A DNA stretch of 64,000 nt from Hyalella azteca (lineage: Eukaryota; Arthropoda; Malacostraca; Amphipoda; Hyalellidae): contig NW_025946100.1 in the NCBI RefSeq assembly GCF_000764305.2, positions 148,440 to 212,439 of the forward strand, written 5' to 3'. The notes under the pieces were generated by a model, which ran no database searches, was not told the origin of the DNA, and was given only the letters and a program-made list of their open reading frames with translations. Made by a program: the position numbers and the translations under genes. Below, in pieces: positions 25,658 to 36,761 of this stretch. Position 1 is the stretch's first letter; every line of letters starts with the position of its first letter.

Positions 25658-26084
25658 CCCCTATACGTCATCTAATTATTCAAGCGCTCCCAGTCCAGGT
25701 CACGACTCGATTAATGGACCTGCTCAAAGTCTTGCTCGAACGTACATCAATAAATTCGAGAACCTTCCCCTTCATGGTAAAACCACGTCATCCTCCGAGG
25801 TTGCGTCGAGTGTTGTCCTACCGAAGAAGTGCGAGAGTCTACCGTTGCCGTCAACCTACAGTCCAAAGCTGAAAAGACAATTTCCAAGATATTGTGCACC
25901 TGGTGGAAGCGACGAGGGCGCTCCATACTTATCCTCTTTGACATGCTTCGCCGGCGACGACTCGCCTACCAAAGACTCGGGTTACACCACGTCATCCTCC
26001 GAGGTTGCGTCGAGTGTTGTCCTACCGAAGAAGTGCGAGAGTCTACCGTTGCCGTCAACCTACAGTCCAAAGCTGAAAAGATGA
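25658..26084 (+). CDS. Cep170: CEP170-like exon carrying an in-frame 204 bp duplication; ends in a stop
   Basis: A strong acceptor (gactttctctctttag) at 25642-25657 opens in phase 2. The frame reads SPYTSSNYSSAPSPGHDS and on to LPLHGK. It then contains the block SSEVASSVVLPKKCESLPLP...SPKLKR, followed by QFPRYCAPGGSDE...DSPTKDSGY, then the SSEV..KLKR block again, then TGA at 26082-26084. The repeat unit (25783 and 25987) has a period of 204 bp, exactly 68 codons. A good internal donor (CATG|gtaaaa at 25777) is an alternative end. The second copy is cut by the inserted segment 26081-26630 exactly where the QFPRYC block would continue, so a read-through transcript ends here. An assembly error cannot be excluded. 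Confidence 0.45.
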
Positions 26085-26104
26085 CGTTTTTTAACGCAAC
26101 TCAG

Positions 26105-26227
26105 AGGCCGACCAGCAAGTCCCGATCTCGGGGCAGCTCGCCGCACCTCCGCCGCAACCATCACTCTCAACGAGTCAGCTAACTTCCTTATCGAGAAGAT
26201 GATCAATTCAACGCCTGAAACTAAGAG
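26105..26227 (+). CDS. Cep170: Ectopic copy of the cassette exon (123 bp, phase 2-2)
   Basis: The acceptor is acgcaactcag (26094-26104) and the donor AAGAG|gtaagt. The frame reads GRPASPDLGAARRTSAAT and on to NFLIEKMINSTPETKR. The length is a multiple of three, and its phase-2 end joins in frame to the next exon at 26631 (ETK-R-QFPRYC). It is a near-identical copy of 36930-37052, with five differences that are all third-position and synonymous. Whether this copy is spliced in is unknown. Confidence 0.45.
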
Positions 26228-26462
26228 GTAAGTCGTTACTTTCCTTATTAGGAAGATGATCAATTCTACGCCTGAAACTAAGAGGTAAGTTGCCCAACTA
26301 CCTTATTGAAAAGATGATCAACTTCACGCCTGAGACTAAGAGGCAAGTCGTTCAACTTCTTTATTGAGAAGATGATCAACTTTATTCTTGAAACCAAGAG
26401 GAAAGTCGTTCAATTTCCTTATTGAAAAGATGATCAACTGCCTGAAACTAAGAGGTCAGTCC
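26185..26462 (+). repeat. Five tandem copies of an exon end plus splice donor (~58 bp period)
   Basis: Each unit contains cttattgaaaagatgatcaa, then the codons for TPETKR, then the donor region. Successive donors read gtaagt, gtaagt, gcaagt, gaaagt and gtcagt, so some are intact and some are degraded. The 37.0 kb copy of this segment has only one unit, ending gtcagt. Confidence 0.9.
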
Positions 26463-26630
26463 ACCAATATCATTATGGGGAGATGATGAACACTATTTGG
26501 GATTATGAGCTGAAACTGAGCTCATATTTAATTCTGGGAACTTGTTAAACTCAAGAATACGGAAAAATTTAATACCGAATGCATATTTTATTTTTTTATG
26601 GCAAGATGCCCACCATTCGGCAAATAAAAG

Positions 26631-27061
26631 ACAATTTCCAAGATATTGTGCACCTGGTGGAAGCGACGAGGTTGCTCCATACTTATCCTCTTTGACATGC
26701 TTCGCCGGCGACGACTCGCCTACCAAAGACTCGGGTTACAGCAGCAGTTTGCAGTCGTCCGTGGGTGGAACGAATAGTGGATATCCTCCAAGAAGTTTGT
26801 TTACGCCTCGATTTAGCAGCTTGTCCCTTTTGGATAACGCTAATGAAGACGCTGCGAAAACACCAACATTTTCTAGAGGAACGTGGAATCGTTCATCTGA
26901 TTATCAGAAAGAAAGTGTTGGGTCTTGGGAGAGGACATCACCGAAACAGGATATGTCATTCACCAGCAGCAGCGAGTCGCAATCTCCGTCTTCATTCTTG
27001 AAATTAGCTCGACTGAATTTAACTCCCGTCAAATTTCGCGCTCAAAAACTTTCCGCTCTGG
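26631..27061 (+). CDS. Cep170: CEP170-like exon: Ser-rich linker
   Basis: Starts in phase 2 after AAAAG and ends in phase 1 (CTG G|gtcagt). It reads QFPRYCAPGGSDEVAPYLS, DSPTKDSGYSSSLQSSVGG and RSLFTPRFSSLSLLDNA, ending FRAQKLSAL. Its start is duplicated at 25877. It is an arthropod-specific disordered segment upstream of the recognisable CEP170 blocks. The 27541 acceptor restores the frame (LSAL-E-SPRKDSD). Confidence 0.8.
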
Positions 27062-27541
27062 GTCAGTGGATTATGAATAAATTGTCGTTAGAAGTTACTA
27101 TAAGTGTTTGTATATCGTGGTAAATTTGCTTTTTGGGTTTCATTCGTGTATTTCATGTTTCGATTAAAGGTATGTAAGAAGTATGTTTCGAAATGTGATG
27201 GAGGTTCTGAAAAGTTCCGGTCTTGGGAGGCACCACCTACTGTTGAAACTCGGTTTATTTTTTGCTGGAATTTTCAGATTAGAAAATGATGTAGCCTTCC
27301 TTGAAAGTGTTATCATAGACGAATGTTTTCTCTTGTTCTTCGTAGAAATTCCGTGAGGCGTCTGCTTGAGCACCAACAACACCTTGTGACTGTTAATTTA
27401 AAAGTTATTTTCTGTCGTTGGCGTGTTGTCGAGATGTAATGCTTTGGGTTTCTGTTGCTTCTTAAAAATTTATTTTTAAATAAATCAAACAATGCAATCT
27501 GACGGGTAATTTTAATTAGACAACTTCTTCTGCCTCCACAG

Positions 27542-27900
27542 AATCTCCTCGAAAAGACTCCGACCCCGACATCAGCGCCGAGGTTCCTCCAATTCTAACT
27601 GGTACCACACCGGCCGCCGGTCAAGCTTCTTCACCTTCGGGGGCGGATGTCAAGAGTCTTAGCGAAGCCGTTGGGGGCGAGGACGATACTGAGGGTGCAG
27701 GTGGTGCTGGCAATTCTGGAGATGCTGCTTCCTCCACTGGGTCGGAGGGCAGGAGAGCTGCTACAGCATTCACCATAGAGCTCGACAAAGAAGACGACGG
27801 TGAGGGTTCAGCCAAGAAGCTGGACATCGCGGGTCCGTTATCGAAGTGGGCGCCTAAACACAGAAGAAACTTGAGCCTCACCAAAGTCGAGGAGAATAAG
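27542..27900 (+). CDS. Cep170: CEP170 exon with the TAFTIEL block
   Basis: Acceptor tgcctccacag, phase 1 to phase 0, donor AAG|gtaata. It encodes SPRKDSDPDISAEVPPIL, an acidic/Gly-rich linker, then ATAFTIELDKEDDGEGSAKK and LSKWAPKHRRNLSLTK. The TAFTIEL-acidic-basic order corresponds to the SFTIEF region of vertebrate CEP170. The reverse-strand open frame here is a shadow. Confidence 0.85.
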
Positions 27901-29840
27901 GTAATACATATTTGCATTTCTTATTAAATTCCTTCATAACTTCCTCTTCTTTTATTACAAATTTTCATAGTTATGGTGTTTTTGGTCACTGTCGATACAA
28001 GATTCATAATTTCAAAAATCAGAATTTAATTTTTATGTATACTTTATACAACTTTCTGCTCACGTGTGATTAAAATTTTACTACCACGCACTTGACTGGG
28101 TTGATATTTATATCACGTCTTTAGTTTTCCCATTAAATTAAATGCATAACTGTATCCTCCCGAGTCATGCTTCTCGGTTTTTCATGACTGATAGACAATA
28201 TATATACTATATAAGACTCTACAGTATTTATCTATTGATGTTCATATTGCATGGACCATCATAAAAACAATCATTTTCTTATTGTTATTGAATACGTCGA
28301 TCTACTCAGACGTGATGATCACTTAACATGAATTGTATTCTGTTATTGTTATTTAAGGCAATGCACGTTTACGGAAGATTTAGTTTTTTGAAGAATGTCG
28401 TATGGATTGATTTATTCAAAATTTGTTGCCGTTTTCATTTACGCGATGAACCAAGTTAGGAGGGTTTCTTAAGGGGCTCTTATATGTTGTTCATTACATA
28501 CGGTGCATTTGGGCGCATTTTGTTATTTTCTTCCAATTTGTGACTACCGATATGAACTGTACTAATTTTTTATTGTTTATTATTGCTATACGTTATAACC
28601 AGTCATGTTTAATCATCATGTATAAATGTTCCTTTTTATTGCTGAATTTTATTTTTCGAGGTGCTGTAAGGATATGTAGATTCTCGGGTTTTCATTTAGA
28701 AGCTTGTTTGTTTAATAGTAATGTACAGCCAAGTAATAAAATACAAGCTTCGAGTTTATTTATGTACGGATTCATCTGGAATTCCCCGTTATTGAATAGT
28801 TCCCTTAGATAATGAACTCGTGGCCTCTAGAATCACTGTCAGCTTGTGGCGCCTTCTGCCTTAGTTCTGGTACTGTGTAAGATTTTTTTGTGGCTTTGAT
28901 GCGTATATATGTAATTTCTGTAATTAAAGATTACAGACAGTCTTACTCACGCATCAGTTATCAATTTGCCTAATTCATGTAATTTTGGTGCCAAATTATC
29001 AAAGAACTTGTAGCTTCCGTTTCAAATACTTGCAATTATTTTGATTACAGATTTGCTGTTGACGATATATGGCGTTCAAGTTTTGTTGAACGATCTTTTT
29101 GCTTCGAGAATTAGAAATATTATTTTCAGCGCGCTTATCTTGTTACTTTGACTAAAATTTTTGGTCGTATCTAGTTCGTACGTATACATGTGTTTGTGGC
29201 CTTCTTAGTATAATTTTTTAGATAATTTTCTTTTCGTACTTTTTCTTAATTCATTTAAGGTTTTACTCGGTGTGTCCCTGTGAATTTCGGAATCATAATT
29301 TATTTTATAATTTCTCGTTTATATTTATTCTGTTTTGGTGCTCGCTTTCTGTTTCTGTGAGTTTATTATAGAAAGAGGCTCATTGAGAGAAGCTCCAACT
29401 TTACAGGGATTAATATTGTCTTGTATGTTCTTTGTCATGCGTCCGTTACACTAAATGTTTACTTCAGTAATTATTGGAAGATGACAGATCGCTAATTGAG
29501 TGATCCTTCACACATTCTTCTTTCTTAATTGAATGTTATAAAGCTCACTTATCATTAGCGTTCCGCCAACAGCAGTTGTGCGTCTATGCAAATATAAATG
29601 GTTACATTTAGTGTGATTGATGATTATAACAAGGCCTGATCCTTTTGAAGTGTCAACAATAGTAATTGATTTCTGCTATTTCTCAAGCTTCTGTCGGAAT
29701 CTCCCAAATATAAATAATTAATATAAATTGAACCGGCTATATTTCATTTGAAGAATATCGAAAGCACATATAATATTTGCGCGGCAAATTATATTTATTC
29801 TTCGAGCCAATATTCCATAGCTGTTATGTTTGTGACGCAG
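27901..29840. other. Intron, nothing recognised
   Basis: AT-rich, with no arrays or exon-like segments seen. Confidence 0.6.
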
Positions 29841-29915
29841 GTTGTGATGAATTTCTTTGATGAAAACGGCAACTCCCGAGCTCGTCGACGCAGCAGCACT
29901 ATGAGCAGACTTGAA
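29841..29915 (+). CDS. Cep170: CEP170 25-codon exon (basic)
   Basis: Phase 0 to phase 0, acceptor gtttgtgacgcag, donor GAA|gtaagc. It encodes VVMNFFDENGNSRARRRSST then MSRLE. The acidic FFDEN followed by an Arg cluster resembles the FFDD-Arg/Lys segments of the CEP170 family. Confidence 0.78.
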
Positions 29916-29944
29916 GTAAGCAGTCTTTCAATTCATGCTTTTGT

Positions 29945-30175
29945 TGCGGCTGCCACGGTAGGCACGGTTCATAACCATACTGCCAGGCATGTGCCAGTGA
30001 CGGTCCAGTCCAATATTCTTTAACGCATTTCTATATGCCAGCCGTGCAAGGCACCTGCGATACCCATGGCTTGAATGCTTCTATGGAAATGCAGTAAAGA
30101 ATATTGGACCGTGACTGGTACCTATATGTCTGGTACTTGCCCGGCAGTATGGTGTGAACCCTGCCTTAGAAAACC
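29945..30175. repeat. Intronic foldback (inverted repeat, ~80 bp arms)
   Basis: The left arm contains accatactgccaggcatg, gtgacggtccagtccaat and attctttaacgcattt. The right arm contains their reverse complements (aaatgcagtaaagaatattg, gaccgtgactggtacc, gcccggcagtatggt). The loop is about 50 nt and partly paired. It begins about 30 bp after the preceding exon. Confidence 0.85.
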
Positions 30176-33100
30176 ATGACGGCAACCGCGAACACCCGCG
30201 TCCTGTGGCTCTGGCTGTAGTAGAATAGATACCTGCACTATGTATACACATTACCCACCCATCCCCATTTTTAATTTTATTTGTGCTTCAGCCTGCGAAT
30301 TTGACCAATACATTCTAACGAATTTTTTTGCTCGTGTAATTATTAGGACACTTTTCACGTTCTAATGGTTTTCCTGTTGAAGTTCACGGTGTGAGTTTAT
30401 GCCCATGTCTGCTATTTTAAATTTCGAATCGTTGGCATTTTTTGATTCTGCTTGATGTTATAGATGAATTTAAAGCATAAGTCTCGGATTTTGGTTACTA
30501 CTATGTTTACTTTATATATTCATTGTTTACCTGAGTTGCGAGCCTTCTAATTGGTTTAATAAATGTCATGTTTTCGCTGAATTTGTACAAGTTATTTCGA
30601 ACGAGCTTACGTGATATTTTTTGCCTTGTATTAACATGCACTGTAAAAATTATTTATGCTTTTGTTGCGTTTGTTAACTTTGTATCCGTATCTTTACTGG
30701 TTTTTAGTTTCCTAGGAAATTAAAGTACTTTTCTCTACACAAACTTGTCGCTTTTTTAGCATTCTAGTTCAATATTGATATTTTTTTTAGCCATCGACTT
30801 TATGCTGTACACCTGCTTGTGAGTGAGATGAATTTACTCCATAAATCCATGCATTTCATTGTTTCTATTACGTTGTTGTTGTCAGTATTTGTTTGGTTTT
30901 TAGATTCTCTTCTGTGCACTGCAGTATTATTTTTTCTCTGAATATATATAAGTATCTGGCAGAGCTTTCTTCGTTCACTGTTATTCTAGTATGTTCTTCA
31001 CCTCGATTGTTCTTTGATTTCTTATTCTTACGTCCTGGGCTTGATCTACGTTTATGCATTGTATTACAGTAATGGGTTCATAAATAACGGAAAAGAACGC
31101 TTATTAAAATTACGACTCCGATCGTACCATTAGTGTCCGGATTACAGACAAATGTGGGGTTTATTATTTGCGTCGATAGCGCTGATAAGGATGGACACCA
31201 TATTTCTGCTGACGATAAGATAACGTTCGTCATGCTTCAACGGCGCATAGATGCGTCACTCATTGCTTTTGTTGGCTATGACAACGTTCCGCATTCTGAG
31301 AGAATGTATGCGTTGTGTTCTGTAATTTAAATTCTGAACGTTGTTCTTGCTTTTCTGTTTATATATTTCTCCCGCCGAGTACGTGCGTCACCAAACAGTA
31401 TTATCTGAATTTGTTTTTTAGCTGGGTGCGCTTGGACCTATTTGTATTCCTTTTGAGATTGGATTGACAAACGCCTCAAGTGGGAACCCGAGAGCGTGGC
31501 TGTCAATCTAAAACCACATGTATTTTGCGTACGTGTTATGAGTGTATTTTTCATTGAAAAGGTCATCCGCAACTTGTAGAAATGCAGCCTTCTGATAATC
31601 CTGAAGGAGCTTGCAGCTCGAGACGTTGTTTGATATTTGACTGAGCTCGGCCATAAGGGCAGAACCACTGTCTCTCTCTCTGCTCTCTCTTCACTCGCTC
31701 TGTAGCAACTCTCTTTGCCTGATAGGACTTTGCGGTCGGTCTCGGTCAGTGTTGCTGCGTCAGCTGTGATGTGTGGTTGCGACGGTCTGGCTTGGTGAAT
31801 TTGTTCTTCGAGGGTCATGATTGAGTGCTTTTTTATCAATTAATACGATGTTTCCCCATTATCCATAATTGTATTGATGGAAGGAAAAGTCCAACTCTCG
31901 TGGCGATTTTTGTTCATGTGCGCACATTCCTTGGATGGCCATGACAATTGGCAGGGATAATCATAGCAGCTGACGACCATACCGTTGTTGGGTGTCATCA
32001 CGCTGTCTGGTTAGATCATAAATATTCTGATGACGTTATCACTGTGATAAGATGTTACTTTCGTCTGTACGTTGTTCCTACTTCTGTCCACGGTAGGGAA
32101 GGCCTTTCATAAATACGAGTCCGATAGTCGCAAGTTAATGCTGAATAAAACCGCTCTCTGTCTGGTGTGGCAGTGCCGTACACGTTTATTTGAAGGACAA
32201 AGATACCTTTGTCTTCCGACACGGATGAAGCAATTCAGTATATATAGGATTCCGTTGATTTAGGAAATAGTCTGCAACAACCTGGTGTTTCTTCATATCA
32301 GTCAAGTTAATGGAGGCGCTAATGCAAAACGGCTTTAAATGCATTCACGTTTTCAAATTGTGACTATTTTTATTTATGGTAGCAGAGTAGATGCACAAAT
32401 TTAATTTCTGAGCCACTTTCAAAACTTACGAGTCCATCGTACTCTAACGTAGCCGTGGACACAGGATTCTTTAGGACGTACCTTCCGCTGACCGACTAGT
32501 GCTTTCACCACATAATTTCTCCACACCTTCCTTCTCAGCTGGCATGGCCGTGGTGGTAATTTCGTTTTTCTCCCTTTCACATGTTAACCAACTCCCACGT
32601 TTATACATCTTGACTATCTTCAAGTTTGGGTGATGAAAAAGTGCAAATAATGCAGGGGAATAATATGCCATCATTAGCATAAAGAGAAACTGAAGAGTGG
32701 GAGCAAGACTCGCAAAGAACCATGGCTCTTAGCGCTTCACATGCGTTAGGATTTGATGCACACGCTTTTTGTCCAATGTAGTTTTCTAGAAAACTCTATG
32801 GCGTGCCGCTATACTAATTTAAAAATTATGCGTATCAGAAATTTACAAAAAAATACAGTGCTTGTGAGAGGAAAAATGTGAATTTGAAGAATCATTATGT
32901 ATATTTTGAAAATGCTTTGCTGAGAAACTCGATCGGATAGCCGTCGACCATTGTGTCACACGATCCGCTATGCTGCGATATTGCAATTAACACCTATCAT
33001 TCTAACTTCTTCTATGCGTGTTTTACTGTGTCAAATATCCGACTGTTCGCTTCCAGTGTAACTTGATGACATTCCGCATTGTCGTGTAGAATTTCATCTG

Positions 33101-33780
33101 TTCTTGAGTGAGGTGAAATGGATTTGAGAATCCCGAGTTGAAAGATGAGTAATTTAGATGTAGTCAGGCGATTTTTTGTCATTAATACTTTTCCAATTCA
33201 TTGCTTTTTTATACTTCGCTGTCAACGAGGCATAAGACGCCACTGTACTCAACTTTCCGCATTGCAATAAAAAGTAAATAAATAACAATAACTTTAGTTT
33301 GAAATATATTATTTTTGAGTAATATGAATAAGTATTGGATTTCCGTAACTACGATGTTTCTATTGTGATGAGTTTAACACACTGTTAACTAATTCGTCAA
33401 TGACGGTAGACATTTCAATTCTAGTGTATCTAGTTTTTTTACTTAACTCTTCATTTGTAAACGAACAACAACAATTTGGCTTCGTACAAGATTTTAAACT
33501 TTTCAATTCGTTGTTTTATAGCACACGCATCATGTTTTAATTGATTAATTCAATGCTATAGACATTTAAACATGGACAATATTTTTAGCTTGTGTTGTGA
33601 TTTGCTTGATTGTTAAGGATACTTCGGACGTGAATGTTGTACTATAAGAGTGTGCGCTTTTTTTTCGTTCAGGATTTCAAGTCTGTATTCAATCTCAGTT
33701 TAAATTCTGCGATATGAATTTTTGAGTGAATTTAAAATATACAATCAGTTTTTCGGCGACGTCATCGAGGTTTTTTAATC
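30176..33780. other. Intron with a possible internal promoter
   Basis: Mostly AT-rich and unremarkable. At 31667-31700 a run of ctctctctctctgctctctc (GAGAG on the minus strand) sits in a CpG-richer patch extending to about 31790, a possible GAGA-factor promoter upstream of the ATG exon at 33781. Confidence 0.4.
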
Positions 33781-33993
33781 ATGAATAAACGAAATTTTGT
33801 TGAAAATTATTCGGGTCACATCGATAGCGCGGTCATAAATAGACGCAGCTCTTTGCCCGCTTGGTCAGTGGGCCAGAGCTCGGCAAGCTGTGAAGAGGAG
33901 GTGCCGTCTGACGAGTCCTCAGGCTTCAGTAGCTTCATCACTTGGGCCACAGTTGGCACCAGCAAGCCTCCTCACCCTCCTAGGGCTGTTGTT
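33781..33993 (+). CDS. Cep170: Alternative first coding exon C (71 codons)
   Basis: ATG 33781 with an in-frame TAA upstream (about 33731) and a donor GTT|gtgagt in phase 0, which matches the phase-0 acceptor at 35405. It encodes MNKRNFVENYSGHIDS, then NRRSSLPAWSVGQSSASCEE and an SDESSGFSS acidic/Ser cluster ending KPPHPPRAVV. It would give a short CEP170 isoform starting about two-thirds of the way along the gene. It could instead be an internal exon if an upstream acceptor is used. Confidence 0.5.
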
Positions 33994-35288
33994 GTGAGTT
34001 GACTTTAATATCTCTGAGCCTTCCAAGCCCAGCCAACAGGGAGGTAATGATAAGGCTGATAACAATAGGCCAGTAAAGCTCATGCTGTGAGGTTTCAACA
34101 GCTGAGCACATTTCGACCGCCGCGCAAGTCCGGGTTCTGTTTCAGCCATTTAATACTATTTATGTAAGTAAGAGACCAACAGAACATTACATAGAGGTGC
34201 TTTATTTCAGTATCAGTCGATAACATATAGCGACTCGCCACCAGATAAGAAAAGATGCTATTAAATCTTACCGGAAATTTAATAGTAGGATGTTTGTGGT
34301 TCGTGATTTTGAGATATCGAGGCTACAGCTTGTGTGTCGTTGAATTTCGAAATATCGTGTTATCTTATTCAGTGCAATTACATAACCACTGTGATAAAGT
34401 AACCGTCAAATTTGAGCATTCTCAATGTTAGGTATACTTGCGGAGAAAATATACATTTGTGCAATTTTCTAATTTCTTCGAGCACGGTTAGTGCATCACT
34501 CCACCAACTGTTTATTATGGCTAAATAGTTGGGCTGCCGCCTGTACGTACGTGGTCAATTGACGCTTATGTTTTTTCAGTGTTCTGTATTGCTATCAGGC
34601 TTAGATTTACGCTCGAATTTATTCTTTGTGCAACAGTGTTTTCTATTGTTTTTTCTAAGAATTTAATTTTTCCGTCTTTGCACATTAATGTTGATTTGTA
34701 CGCAAAGTTTACTTATTTTTCACATTCGTGTTCGATGTATTTATCGAAGAGTAAAAGTATTGTTGAGTGCTGCATTGGATTTATTATTATAATAATTTCA
34801 ATTTGTTAATAATTGTCTTCTTATTGTTATCTGTCATATATTATACCCTATTATCAACTTTATAGGCAGAAACCACGGACTATCGTTTACTTCAATTCAA
34901 GGCTACTGTGTTATTGACTGGAAACATGGGAGCGTAGAAAAGTCGATAAAATGAAGATAAAAAATTATGTTTTCTATGATTGTGAACTTGTGTTTTAATT
35001 TGCAAGTAAATAATGCAAGCCACAATTTAAATTTGTGTGAGGAATTTATTTCTTAATTTTCAAGTTTAAAATTTTGTGGAAGCTTCAATGAACAATTTGA
35101 AAGGTTTCAAGCAACTTTGTATATAAAGGTATATTATAGTCGATGCATCTATTAAATTCAATACGCGATTTCTAGTAATAAAGAAGTTTTTCTCTGTAAG
35201 ATAGGTTGTGGCTGAAAATGTTAAGCGTTCATTTGATTTAATTGCTTTCATTTATTGCTGGTGGAGGTACATATGAGATTCTTTAGTA

Positions 35289-35446
35289 AGAGTATTTAAA
35301 ACTTTATTTGTAACTGTAGAAAGTGGAAGAACGCGGAGTTAAATCTCCCGTATTTTCCACCAGATTTTTAAATGAGAGTATTAAAAGATTTATTCATAAT
35401 TGCAGAAGGTGGAAGAACGTGGAGGTAAACCTCCCGTATACCGCGC
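35289..35446 (+). repeat. Tandem duplication (86 bp) of an acceptor and exon start
   Basis: The unit agagtatt.aaa..tttatt..taactgtag plus aaagtggaagaacgcggag is followed, 86 bp later, by the same arrangement (..ttcataattgcag plus aaggtggaagaacgtggagg). Both copies keep the AG acceptor and the first 11 codons of the exon. Confidence 0.9.
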
Positions 35447-35583
35447 CCGGAGTGGTACCCTTGGTGTGGGTGGTGGCGCCTGCAACCCTGGTGCTGGTGG
35501 TGTGTTGCTCAGGAAGGTTGGAGGCTACCACTCTGAGGGTTACTTCTCATCTGACCAGGATGAGGACGCTCCTCGGAAAACAG
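35406..35583 (+). CDS. Cep170: CEP170 exon with a GC donor
   Basis: Acceptor cataattgcag, phase 0. It encodes KVEERGGKPPVYRARSGTLG, a Gly-rich stretch and KVGGYHSEGYFSSDQDEDA, ending RKT. The donor is ACAG|gcgagt: no GT exists at the required position, and the GC junction gives RKT-D-VKSPRSPRTP in frame with the next exon. The upstream duplicate acceptor at 35319 could add an alternative exon start. Confidence 0.78.
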
Positions 35584-36371
35584 GCGAGTTTCAAATAATT
35601 ATGTGAAGGTTGTGAATTTTTAATGTAAATGGATGATTTGTTGTTGCTGTGTATGTAGGCATCTGTAATGCACATGTAATGTGCTAAAATCTACAATGAA
35701 TGAGTTGTTTTACAATGTATGATGCATCCAGTTGTGTTGGGAATAAATGGTTCTTTGCTTATTTGCGTCAGTATAGTGTTGAACATAAAGATGAGCGTAT
35801 TGTACGTACCTAGGCGACAGTTGTGCCGTTTGAAGTCAATTTTTCAAACTGCAGCTCCGCTAACTTAGGTGTAACAAACTGAAGATTTTAAATCATATAG
35901 TATTTACATGTAGATTTAATTTTAAGTCATTCAGGACTTTGAATTATAAAATTTTATGGAATTGTAAATTACATTTTTCGGCGAAATTCCAGCTGATCAT
36001 TTCACATTGTAAATTCTATTTTGAAGTATTGAAAAGTTAATTCATTTCCGCAAGTATGAATAATTATGAGATTATGAGCTTACGGTACGCTTAGTTGCGT
36101 AAAGCCATTGCTTCACATTACGGTACCTCTTCCTTTGTTTTCTGAACAATAAGCAAGGAATGCGTTATTTTTTAGCTCGTCTATTATATACGGAGATTGT
36201 TGGATGTAATTTATGTTTATGTTATACAGTAAATGCTCAGAAATCCTTTCGTATTCACATGTTGATGATGATTGTATCCAAGATTTAAAAATTTTTATTT
36301 TCCATGAACTACCTATAGCCAGTGAAAACACACGAAAATAACTAGGTATGTATTGTACCTCAGATGCAATT

Positions 36372-36600
36372 TAATGTCTCCCCAACTGTACTGATAAAAA
36401 AGTAAACGTTTCCCGACTGTGCTGATAAAAAGTAAACGTTTCCAGACTGTGCTAACGCAAAAGTAAACGTTTCCTCTTTCGTGCTGATGAAGAAGTTTAT
36501 GTATCCCAACTGTGCTGATAAAAAATAATAGTTTCCCGACTGTACTGCCAAAAAAGCAAATGTTTCCTAACTGTGCCTACAATGGAGCAAAGGCTTCTCG
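36372..36600. repeat. About 30 bp minisatellite ending 35 bp before an exon
   Basis: About seven to eight units of ctgtgctgataaaaagtaaa plus cgtttcccga. The unrelated sequence after it is just the acceptor region of the exon at 36635. Confidence 0.85.
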
Positions 36601-36634
36601 ACTATATATATAAAGATTTATTAAAATATTGCAG

Positions 36635-36761
36635 ATGTGAAGAGTCCTCGCTCACCTCGTACTCCTGATGCCGCCAAGTCACCTGTTGTTGTAACGCTCG
36701 CAAACGGCGTCCCTAAATCTCCGTCCCAGGACTTCTCCAGAGCCTCATCCTCTTCCCTCAG
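36635..36761 (+). CDS. Cep170: CEP170 Ser/Pro exon
   Basis: Phase 1 to phase 2, acceptor aaaatattgcag, donor CTCAG|gtgaca. It encodes VKSPRSPRTPDAAKSPVVV, then LANGVPKSPSQDFSRASSSS-L-R. The repeated SP/TP dipeptides are candidate proline-directed phosphorylation sites (inference). Confidence 0.78.

Larger units (their letters stand above)
26081..26630 (+). repeat. Segmental copy of 36911-37207 inserted in an exon
   Basis: The left and right ends match the 36.9 kb segment, from tgacgttttttaacgcaact to gcccaccattcggcaaata. Only the five-fold repeat and a short extra stretch near 26572-26590 differ in length. Both sides of the insert read AAAAG (26076-26080 and 26626-26630), a possible 5 bp target duplication. 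The insert interrupts the KLK-R-QFPRYC coding block. Confidence 0.8.

Noticed and set aside
31438..31839. 133-codon minus-strand ORF
   Set aside because: No domain, AT-type codons, overlaps a simple ct run; no splice support.
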